Source of the DNA: Podochytrium sp. JEL0797
Taxonomy: Eukaryota; Chytridiomycota; Chytridiomycetes; Chytridiales; Chytriomycetaceae
Direction: 5' to 3'
Assembly (NCBI GenBank): GCA_027596195.1
Contig: JADGJG010000240.1
Location: 1 to 28,535, forward strand
Length of the DNA stretch: 28,535 nt
In this document: one piece after another, positions 16,588 to 24,795 of the stretch
How the letters are laid out: each line of letters starts with the position of its first letter
Position numbering within the stretch: the first letter of the stretch is position 1
The notes under the pieces: generated by a model
Told to the model about the DNA's origin: nothing
Databases searched by the model: none
What the model saw: the letters and a program-made list of their open reading frames with translations, nothing else
Program-made: the position numbers and the translations under genes

Positions 16588-19479
16588 ATGAGTGCTGCAG
16601 CAAACAAGGTGGGACACTTTGCGGGACAGGGGAACCGCACTCTGCTAAGCGAAACTCACAGGCGCTCGCGAAGAAGATCGATGGGGTGCTGACGAAGCTA
16701 CAGAAGGCGACGGACGCGAGCAAGTGAGTGTTGTGTTTGTTGTGCTCTGCCATGCTATGCCATGCTGTGCTGTGCCCATGCCATGCTCTGCCATGCTATG
16801 CTCATGCTATGACATGCTAGGCCAGGCATGGCCAGGCGTGGCCAGGCGTGGCTAGGATGACACGGAGGCAATGATACTCACACACGGCGACAGGACACCT
16901 GACGCAAAGACACTCGCACTCGGCGCGTCACTCGACCTCGCTGGACCTTTGGCGCCGTGGGGTGAGGGCGCGTTTGCTGCGCGCGCCGCGTCGTTTGTCG
17001 GCGCAACGAGCGTGCCGCCAAAGGGCCGCAAAAAGACGCCCCTTGTCGTGCTGCAGTGGCCACATGGAGAGACACCGGGATGGCAGTGCAGTGCAGAGAA
17101 GGTGAAACCATCGGCTTCAGTGATTCAAACTTATCGACCATTCAACAGATCGCACGCGCTGGCATGGTCTACAACCCGCAACCCCCCGACGAAGACGACT
17201 ACGCAATGTGTCCCTACTGCCAACTCGGCCTCGCTGGCTGGGAAGCAGACGACGACCCTGTGTACGTGTGGTTGTCCGGTCCGCGTCGCAGCACTGATAC
17301 TACTTATCCCCAGCGTCGAACACAAAAGGAGAAACGCAAACTGCATCTTCTTCAAGGGTCCAGCTGTTCTAGCTGCCCTGGATCCGGCCATTCTGCGCAA
17401 ACTGGTACATTTCCGTTCCATTCACAAAATCAAAACAAAATTGACCCATGCGCCACACAGCAATCTGCCGAGACCCCACAATCCGAAGACGAATCTCTCG
17501 CTCCAACCTCTTCCGAAATCACCCACCCCGAGGAGGAGGAAGAGAACCCCGCAGAATCCGAAACCCCTTCCACAAAACCCAACGCGAAACCCAAACCTGA
17601 GTCCAAATCGAAACCATCTTCTGCACCCACAACCTCTACGGGAAGCCGTAGAAAACGTACCGCCACCGCTTCTTCTTCCGCGAACCACTCCGAAGCCGAC
17701 GCCGAGACCGACGAACACGCGTCTGAGCTCGATCCCATTGTTGAGACACCATCAGTTCCCGCCAAATTGGCCGCCAAGACGCGTCGTGTTGCTGCGGGAA
17801 GCCGCTCAAAGGCGGCCAAATCTGCTGCCGTGTTGGTGGAGGAGGACAAAGAAGAAACGACGGAGGCAGAAGACGAAAATCCCTCGCCCGTCAAAAAGCC
17901 GAGACGCAGGGCGCCTGCCAAGGTGGTGAGCGACTCGGAAGATGAGGATGCCGATGTTGCGGTGGATATCGTCGAGGAGACTCATGCCAAGAAAACGAGT
18001 CCGGCCGTGAAGTCCCGTGGAAAGAACGTCGCGGACGAGCCTGCCATTGAAATCCCTTCGAGTGCCTCAGGCGACGAAGAAGAGGGCATTCAGATATTTC
18101 TTTCCGAAGCGGAGGAGGAAGAAACGGAGGAGGAATCCCACGATGAAGAGATTCGTATCGTCTTGTCGTCCACGGAATCGACCCCCGCCCCAGAAGAACC
18201 CGCTTCGGAACTCGCTTCGGAAACCGCTTCTCCCGAGCCAGCTGCGCCCCCACCCGTCATGAAGGAGACTGAAGCCCCGTTGAAAAAAGTTCCGGCAAAG
18301 AGAGGTCGAACTGCCGTTGCGTCCACTGCTGCTAAAAAGAAGGCCGCGGTTTCTACTGCGTCCCACGTTGACGAGCCCACTGCTGTTGCCACCTCCACAA
18401 ACGCGGACGAACCGGAACCTGCCATCATCGCTCCCAAGGAAGCTCCCAAACGCGCTGTCCGTGGAACCACTACCGCTGCCGCCAAGAAGGCCACTGCCGC
18501 AGCGGCCAAGGCGGCCAAAGAATCCGCCACGGCCTCCTCCTCCTCCTCCTCCTCCTCCTCCAAACCCGCAACAACGAGCACCCTCACCAAAACAACAGCC
18601 GCCAGCAGAGCCCGCACGAAAGCTCCCGCTGCCTCCGCAACTGCTTCCAAAAAACCCTCGACGCGTGCCACAACCGAGGAACCCACTCATCACGAACCGC
18701 CGTCCCTCGCACTCGCTTCCAAACCACCTCCCAAGAAACGCGTTGAAAAGAAAGCACCCCCTGCTAGTACTGAACCTCTCCCCACCGCACCAGTCGTCCG
18801 TCAGGGCTCGTCGAAATCCACCACTCAAGCCGCCATCAAGCCGCTACTCCGCAAGCCCACCACCTCCACTTCTTTGGCACCACAAGTTCCCAAACCGAAA
18901 CCGGACTACTTCAAAATGATTGACGATCTCGACTTTGACATTGGCGCCGCGGCCGCTGCGGCTCCTACCATTGCCCCCGCTACCGCCCCGGCCGTAGAAC
19001 CCCACACGAAGGTGGCGGAGGATCCAATGGAATTTGACGACAACAGCGAGGAAGGAGACTTGTTGGACTGTTATAGTGAAACCCCGCGCGGCAACAAGAC
19101 GGGCAACACTCAAAGAACTGCATCCGCCACCCCGCAACAGCAACCTCCGCAGCACCCACTACAAGAATCAGCAGAACTGGATCCATCAACAACCGACGAG
19201 TCTCTCACGCGCGGCGAACGTCTCGTCCGATACAGCACGGCCACGGGTGTCTCTGAAATGATGGCCCGGTTCCTCGCGGACCCTACACCGCTTGTGATGG
19301 GGATCGAGGACGTGAATGCGGAGGAAGGGAAGATGCCGGCGGCGGAGTATCTCAAGGTGATGATACTCAAGGAGTGTGCGAGGATGCAGCGGGCTTCGGA
19401 TGCGATGGGGGAAGCGATGGAGGGGGAGACGGAGAAGGTGATGCGGGCTGTTGAGGCGATTCCGACTGTGGTTCGTTAA
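16588..19479 (+). CDS. BIR1/survivin-like chromosomal passenger protein with one BIR domain, 837 aa
   Basis: Probable chromosomal passenger complex subunit. Six exons: 16588-16608, 16662-16723, 16894-17101, 17149-17261, 17314-17404, 17461-19479; phases close. One BIR domain (~residues 55-150): RAASFVGA, LQWPHGETPGWQCSAEKIARAGMVYNP, zinc ligands C118, C121, H138 and C145 with the canonical Cx2Cx16Hx6C spacing, and GWEADDDPVVEH. A long acidic, Lys/Ala/Ser-rich disordered region follows (~166-760), with two SUMO-interaction-like motifs (IQIFLSEAEEEE, 18088-18123; IRIVLSS, 18151-18171). The C-terminus (~795-835) is a charged helix (AAEYLKVMILKECARMQRASDAM) resembling the C-terminal helix of survivin/Bir1 that binds INCENP and borealin partners. 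Most fungal Bir1 proteins have two BIR domains; only one is seen here. Start chosen: ATG giving MSAAANK. Intron 2 carries a degenerate tandem repeat. BIR identity is strong; the passenger role is from family knowledge. Confidence 0.87.
16741..16856. repeat. Degenerate tandem repeats (ATGCCATGCT-like, then GGCCAGGCGT) in BIR1 intron 2
   Basis: Intron 16724-16893 is mostly short imperfect repeats: about eight CATGCT/CTATGC-type decamers, grading into GGCCAGGCAT and two perfect adjacent GGCCAGGCGT units. Copy number is likely to vary between strains. The downstream AG (16892-16893) is free of repeats, so splicing should not depend on it. Confidence 0.8.
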
Positions 19480-19901
19480 GGGAATTTTTTTAATTTGTTG
19501 AAAGAAACGAGAATGAAATTGTTGGTGATTGAAGTGTGGGGATTAGCGGGCGTGATGAGCGGGGATAACTTCACCAGGGGGGGAAACCCCCCGACTGAAC
19601 CGAAGCACTCAAAAAAAATTTCATACGTCGCGTTTGGGTCTTTGTTAGGTCTTTGTTCTCGAAATAAGAAACACGAGATTCATCAGCCAGCTAGCCGCGG
19701 GTGCAGAGTCGGGTTGAAGTGTTGGCAAACCTTTTTTTGATCAAGAAGGAAGTTGTGAATGGTTGAAATCAGTGACCAGATTTTGGCGTCATTCGACCAG
19801 CTTTATCAGAATTTCTGAGTGAGAAAGCAAATACGTGCATGGGAAGGAAATATATCGTCGGCAATCTTGCTCTTTCCGCAAAAATCCCCAAAAAACAGGA
19901 C
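19480..19901. other. Intergenic region between BIR1 and the Ras-like gene
   Basis: No supported gene. It contains a tight inverted repeat, seven G, AAA, six C (19577-19592), 98 bp past the BIR1 stop. The region is otherwise unremarkable, A/T-leaning sequence. An in-frame upstream ATG at 19839 could extend the Ras-like protein by 21 residues, but the extension has no homology-like features. Confidence 0.5.
19577..19592. repeat. G7-AAA-C6 inverted repeat (compact hairpin)
   Basis: GGGGGGG AAA CCCCCC can fold into a 6-bp G:C stem with a three-base loop. It lies just downstream of BIR1. Whether it acts in 3'-end formation is unknown. Confidence 0.5.
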
Positions 19902-21117
19902 ATGACGAAAGTCTCGCACAGCGGCTCGGAAGAAGTACAAGACCTAGTAAGCATCTCACCCTCCTCTTTCCGAACAGGCACGCACACCAGACACGCGAAC
20001 GGAATCTTTCGAAAAACACGTACCCTATGTGGCTGATAAATCCAACTGACAATCCCACCCACCCCACCCACCCCCTACTTCTACTTCTCAGGTGGTCGTC
20101 GGATCAGGAGGAGTCGGCAAATCTTGTCTCACGGTGCGATTCCTGAAGGACGAATTTAGCAACGAATACGACCCGACGATCGAGGAGAATTATCGAAAGT
20201 ACATTACGGTTGATAAATGCGCTTGTGTCGTGAATATTATCGACACGGCTGGACAGGTAAACATATGGAAATATTATTTTTCTTGTTTCCTGCGTTGCGC
20301 GTGCAGAAGGCTGGGGAGGGGTGGCGGGGTCGAAAAAAATAGCGCGTCTGTTCACCGCGCGCGGAATCAAAAGAATCGCCACCCGCCGTCAGCAATCAAA
20401 AGACACACTCGCACCTTCAAAACACCCCCATCTAAAATCCCAAATTATAGCACGAATATACGAGTCTCCGGGACCAACACCTCAAAGCCGGCAAAGGATT
20501 CTTGCTCGTGTTCAGTCTCACGGACGCTGGGTCGTTTGACGAACTCAAACAGCTGCGGGAACAGATTGTGAAGCTCAAAGATACAAAACGGGTGCCGATT
20601 GTTGTTTGTGGGAACAAAGCGGTGAGGGCGATTTCTTATGCATTTACGTGAGGGGAGTCTTTTATTCATTCGCCGACGCGACTTTTTGGGCTTTTTTTGC
20701 AGGACATTCCCGTTGAACAGCATGAAGTTACGTTTGACGTTGTGACGGCATATTTGACACCATTGAAGATTCCGTATTTGCAAACTTCGGCAAAGGTGAG
20801 AAAAAGGAAGGACAAACAAAGTCTGGAATCTGGCTCCTTGGGAGCGTTACTTTTCACATCACGCGGCGTGATTGCTTCTCCGCGCGTTCCTTTGGCTAAC
20901 CAGAAGGCATTTTTTTGAATAGGAAAACATGAACGTGACCGAATCCTTTTTGGAACTCGTGCGAGAATGTCGAAAAATCGAAGCCGCCAAATCATCTGCA
21001 AAGGATTCGAAATACGCATCCAAAGAAAGTGTACAAAGTGGAAAGAGCGCCAAAAGCAAACCGAGCAGTGCGGCGAGCAAAAAGACATCGGCGGGAGGGA
21101 AATGTGTATTGTTTTGA
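19902..21117 (+). CDS. Ras-family small GTPase (Ras/Rap-like), 222 aa, CaaX CVLF
   Basis: Signalling GTPase of the Ras subfamily. Five exons: 19902-19946, 20092-20256, 20451-20621, 20703-20795, 20923-21117; all phase 0. P-loop GSGGVGKS (19-26), switch [19 protein letters not shown] with Gln70, [27 protein letters not shown] (125-128, with the exon boundary inside NKxD), TSAK (155-158). A ~45-residue Lys/Ser-rich hypervariable tail ends in CVLF, a CaaX box whose final Phe favours geranylgeranylation by GGTase I. The effector region PTIEENY differs from canonical Ras (PTIEDSY), so this is a divergent Ras/Rap relative; the exact orthologue is not clear. The start is the ATG giving MTKVSHSG; an upstream in-frame ATG at 19839 exists. 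It converges on the metallo-hydrolase gene, with 70 bp between stop codons. Confidence 0.92.
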
Positions 21118-21187
21118 TTCTCCTCTCTTCCCAAAACAAAAAAAAAAGAAACTCAAAAGCAATTTTCCCAAAAACGTTCAACGTTTT

Positions 21188-22400
21188 TCAATCCAACAAA
21201 GAAATTACGAGTCCGTCAAACGCGGCTTGTGCATGAATTCCAGCGTCCTTCAAACCCGCGTGCTCCGCCAAAACTTTCTCAAACTCCCCGTGCTCCAACT
21301 CATCATTCATGCCAAGATAAAACACTCTCTTGGGATTCAAGTAAATGGTTTCCGGAATCGATGTGTCGTATCCCATATGACTGGAAAAATCAATCTTGCG
21401 AAGAGTGTCCAACACCAACACATTTCCGTCGTTTCGAACGAGTTCACGGGAGGCTGGAGGAATGAGGTTGGCGTCGCTAATGTACGTTAACCCGGGGAGC
21501 TGGAACGCGGTGCAAAAGTAAGGCGCCGGGCCTTTCATTCCATGTTGAACTGGCAAGAATTTTTCGTCAATCATGTTTTGAAACAACTGCACAGGAACAA
21601 AAAGTACCTGGAAACGGCACAACATCAATCTCGCCAACCTTGAACTCAATGAATCCATCCTCACGCGTTTTGGCCCAGGGTTGAGGGATATCAAACACGC
21701 GAAAATCGAGAGACGCGAGGTGCCCGCCACCTGACGCGACCTTGTGGTTCACAATGTACGGAAACACGTTCGAGACGACTTTGAAGGTGGATTCGTTCAG
21801 ATAAATCGGAATGCTTTCCTGGAAATGAGGTTCAGAACGTGGGGTTCTCGAGAGGGGAGAGAAAAACGACGCAAGTCATGCCTGAATGGCTCCCCACAGA
21901 GTCCAGGATCGAAGATCGTCGAGTCCCATAATCGCGTCGGCGTGGTCATGCGTCAAGAGGACAGCGTCCAGTTGTCGGATGTTGAAATGAACAAACCACT
22001 GGATTGCAGATTGGTAGAACGTTTTTCCACAATCAATGAGTATATTCTTGATGGTCCCATCCGCTGACCTGCAAGACAGGTGTAAGTGCCAATCAATTTG
22101 CCAAACGAACGCACTTGTATCGATAAAGGCCGGATGTGTTTCCCCGACGGTTCTTGTTGTACATTTGCAAGGCGGGAAGGGCGGGATGGCATCTCTTCTC
22201 GTCGCGAGAGGCAGCGTCCTCTGGCTGCATACTGGCGAGGCAAACCGTGCATGATGGGTTCGGATTGGTCAAGCATGCAACATCGGGGATCGCAGTCGAG
22301 GGACCTGAAGGAAGTGACCAGCCCAATGGTTAAACACTGTGAGAGTGCGATGGGCGAGCGTCAGACCTGTGCCGAGGAAGATGAACTCGAATGGGGTCAT
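21188..22400 (-). CDS. Metallo-beta-lactamase-fold hydrolase (PhnP-like / plant At1g30300-like), 327 aa
   Basis: Putative metal-dependent phosphoesterase-type hydrolase. Exons: 22400-22367, 22304-22115, 22068-21882, 21818-21609 or 21608, 21549-21188; phases close with the 21608 end. Motifs: [16 protein letters not shown] at the N-terminus with an SCTVC Cys pair, [14 protein letters not shown], metal-binding [13 protein letters not shown] (114-122), HG at 210-211, YISDAN with Asp233, LDTLRK, and a C-terminal [13 protein letters not shown]. This order closely matches the conserved eukaryotic family of which plant At1g30300 and PhnP-like proteins are members; the physiological substrate is not established. 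The 21881-21819 intron has a GC donor (CAG then GCATGA), since reading on gives an immediate stop and no alternative GT restores the frame. It is divergent from YOP1 (310 bp) and convergent with the Ras-like gene. Confidence 0.87.
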
Positions 22401-22710
22401 GTCGAATTTTTGACTGTGAGTGAATTTTGAAGGACGTGACTTTGACAAGCCAAAAATGGAGGGTTTCTCTTCTTTCTTCTTTCTTTTCTCTCTTTTCTAA
22501 TCCATTCAAAACAAAGACCTTGGGTGGCGCGTACCAGGGCTCACCCACATCTCCAACCAGGGCTCCACGTGGAAAAAAAAAACAAGCTTGCAACCCCAAC
22601 GCCGCACACAAGCTTTCCAAACCCCCCCACGACTCTCGGCCACCCTCTAAACGAAAGCCGCGTCACCACCACCCTTGAACAGTGTTTACACAAACTGAAA
22701 ATATCGAGAT
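22401..22710. promoter_or_regulatory. Divergent promoter region of the metallo-hydrolase and YOP1 genes
   Basis: 310 bp between divergent start codons. It contains a strong pyrimidine tract (about 22466-22500) and no supported coding frame. A TCACGT hexamer is not present as a full E-box. No further site was recognised. Confidence 0.5.
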
Positions 22711-23609
22711 ATGGGGGCAACTGAAGAATACAAGAAATGGCTGGACCCTCCGAAACCATTGTCCAATGCCAAGAAGTCCGAATATGGAAGCAAATGGATT
22801 GACCCGAACCCCAAGAAACCGCCGGGATTCCTTGCCACAGCGCCGCTATGGTTGAAGTTTGGGAAGGAGAAAGTCGGAGCAGTTGAGTGTCTCGAATGCA
22901 GATTTTCCATTATATACTAACGAGACGGTTTTATTCGATCACGCGCGTCCGAATTCCAGTTCGACAAGTCTCTCAAAACAACCCCAATCATTCTCGAACT
23001 CGCCCACGTCACGAAACTGCCCCACATGCAGGTGCTCGGATACTCAATTCTAGCCGCCATATACGCGTTTCTCGTAGCGTCGGGATTCCACCCCGCATTC
23101 TTGACCTACGCGCTCGCATGCGCATGGCCCATCGTCAAAAGCCTTCGTGCACTCGAGGAATGCAAAAAGGAACACGTTCAGCAATGGTTAGAGTCTACAT
23201 TTTGGCCCCATTGTTTCGCTACAATATTGTCTCAACGAATTTCGTTCTGCAGGATGTCCTTTTGGGTGATTGCGGCTGGACTCACGTTGATTGAGCATTC
23301 CGGAAACAATCTTCTCGATGTGATTCCGTTCTACTATTTTATCAAGATGTTGTTTATCTTGTGGCTTGTGCTGCCATGCTGTAACGTATGTGAGAAGCAT
23401 GATTTTGAACACGTTTGACCCCCCTCACCAACATTTCTAAACCCCCGGACTTACCAACACACTACACACACACCAACAAAAACAAACAGGGTGCATTTGT
23501 TATATATACTGCATTCCTCAAGAACCTACTACCTCCTGCAAAGAAGGCTGAAAAAAAGGAAGAACCAAAGGAAGTCAAAAAATGGGCCTACCCCCCCGAG
23601 AAAAAATAA
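22711..23609 (+). CDS. YOP1: YOP1/REEP/DP1-family ER-shaping membrane protein, 216 aa
   Basis: Reticulon-like hairpin protein (TB2/DP1/HVA22 domain) that curves ER tubules. Four exons: 22711-22881, 22960-23186, 23253-23385, 23490-23609; phases close. Residues 1-~60 are polar (EYKKWLDPPKPLS, KKPPGF). The TB2/DP1 region follows: hydrophobic hairpin GYSILAAIYAFLV...LTYALACAWPIVKSLRALE (~85-125), then MSFWVIAAGLTLIEHSG, FYYFIKMLFILWLVLP and the amphipathic AFVIYTAFLKNLLPP, matching the Y-P..S..A...W..YW.....E.....PFYY.K..F..WL..P...GA pattern of the family. The tail is Lys/Glu/Pro rich. It is slightly longer than yeast Yop1 (180 aa) because of the N-terminal extension. Intron 1 begins GTTGAGT and intron 2 GTTAGAG. 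Orthology to YOP1 rather than another REEP is inferred. Confidence 0.92.
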
Positions 23610-23697
23610 GGAACGGCGTTTAATTTCGTTGAATGTAAACAGTAAATATGGGGTTTGCATTTATTTTGTATGAATACACGAAGGATTTTTTCAGAAA

Positions 23698-24732
23698 TCA
23701 AATCTCTACCTGAACCCCCTCCCGAAACCGAAACAAACACACCAACCCCGCGTTCCCACTCAAAACACACTGTTGCAACCTTTCCAACCTCTGAAGTTCC
23801 ACAGGCACCTCCCCACACAACGCATTCTCCCACAAATACAATTTCTCCAACAACAACAAAGCCGCGAGGTCACACGGAATGGAACCGCAGAAATTGCACC
23901 CCGACATATCAAGATGCACCATCTCTTTCAAATTCCCAAGTTCGCAAGGAATCGTGCCACACATGCCCCCATTGTTGCGCAACACGAGCGTTTTCAAGTT
24001 CACAAGCTGTCCCCATTCACGCGGAACGCACCCCGAAACACGCGATTCCGAGACTTCCAAATATTCCAACTTTCTCAACTTTCCAATCTCACGCGGTAAT
24101 GTGCCCGAGAGGTTCGGATTCGCACGGATCGAGAGGTGCACGAGTTGCGACAGTTGTCCGAGGTGGGGTGGGATCGGACCCGAGAAGCGGTTGTGGTCCA
24201 ATGTTAATGACACGAGGTTGTGGAAGGAGGACAAGGTGTGTGGAATTTTGTCGGTGAGGTGGTTGAAACTGAGGTCGAGGAGTTGGAGGCGTGATGAGTA
24301 GTTTGGTGTGGTGGAGGGGATGGGGCCCGTGAGGGAGCAGGAGCTGAGGGTGAGAGATTGAAGGCTGGTGAGTTGAAGTAAGGAGGGTGGGATTCCGACT
24401 TGGAGGGTCATATCGGTGGGGGAATATCGGTCGTCGGAGTCTTTTCCCCATGAAAACGTGGTAAGGTGTTTCCACTGCCACTGCACAAACGAATTCTGAA
24501 ACGGTAGCGGAGCATTGAGGTAATAAGAGTCCCATTCGTTGGGAGTCTTGGACTCGGTCACGGTTGGATTCGGCGCAGGAACAAAGTGGCGCAGATTCTG
24601 TCCGCAAAAGGACGGGGACGAAACGAGAACCAAATGCGAGCACGACAGACCCCGCAGTTTCCAGACTTGTTTGGGAGGAACCCAACTCAAGATTTCTTCA
24701 ACCACGTCGACGGGAAGGTTCCCCCATTCCAT
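23698..24732 (-). CDS. F-box protein with plant-type leucine-rich repeats, 344 aa
   Basis: Single-exon gene, probably a substrate adaptor of an SCF ubiquitin ligase. Residues ~4-45 (GNLPVDVVEEILSWVPPKQVWKLRGLS) fit the F-box start. From about residue 95 to 320 there are about nine LRRs of the ~24-residue plant-type consensus (L..LDLS.N.LT..IP..L), with LTGPIP, FSGPIPPHLGQLSQLVHLSI, LSGTLPREIGKLRKLEYLEVS and GTIPCELGNLKEMVHLDMSG visible. The first ATG in the frame is at 24732; an upstream GTG extension is not a credible start. No signal peptide or TM segment is present, so an intracellular role is likely. It converges on YOP1 (88 bp between stops), and its start is only 63 bp downstream of the reading frame taken as the HRD3 tail. 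Plant-type LRRs fused to an F-box are known in chytrids and plants; the substrate is unknown. Confidence 0.78.
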   Translation of the reverse strand: MEWGNLPVDVVEEILSWVPPKQVWKLRGLSCSHLVLVSSPSFCGQNLRHFVPAPNPTVTESKTPNEWDSYYLNAPLPFQNSFVQWQWKHLTTFSWGKDSDDRYSPTDMTLQVGIPPSLLQLTSLQSLTLSSCSLTGPIPSTTPNYSSRLQLLDLSFNHLTDKIPHTLSSFHNLVSLTLDHNRFSGPIPPHLGQLSQLVHLSIRANPNLSGTLPREIGKLRKLEYLEVSESRVSGCVPREWGQLVNLKTLVLRNNGGMCGTIPCELGNLKEMVHLDMSGCNFCGSIPCDLAALLLLEKLYLWENALCGEVPVELQRLERLQQCVLSGNAGLVCLFRFREGVQVEI

Positions 24733-24795
24733 TTTCTGAGTCAGGGGAGGGGACGAAAAAAAAAACACCCTTCATTCATTTTCACACACCACACA

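Noticed and set aside
16741..16856. CRISPR-like array
   Set aside because: Units are ~10 bp, imperfect and without spacers, and lie in a eukaryotic intron.
18067..18828. Long minus-strand Gly/Ser-rich ORFs opposite the BIR1 tail
   Set aside because: Mirror of Ala/Lys/Ser-rich coding sequence; no independent gene features.
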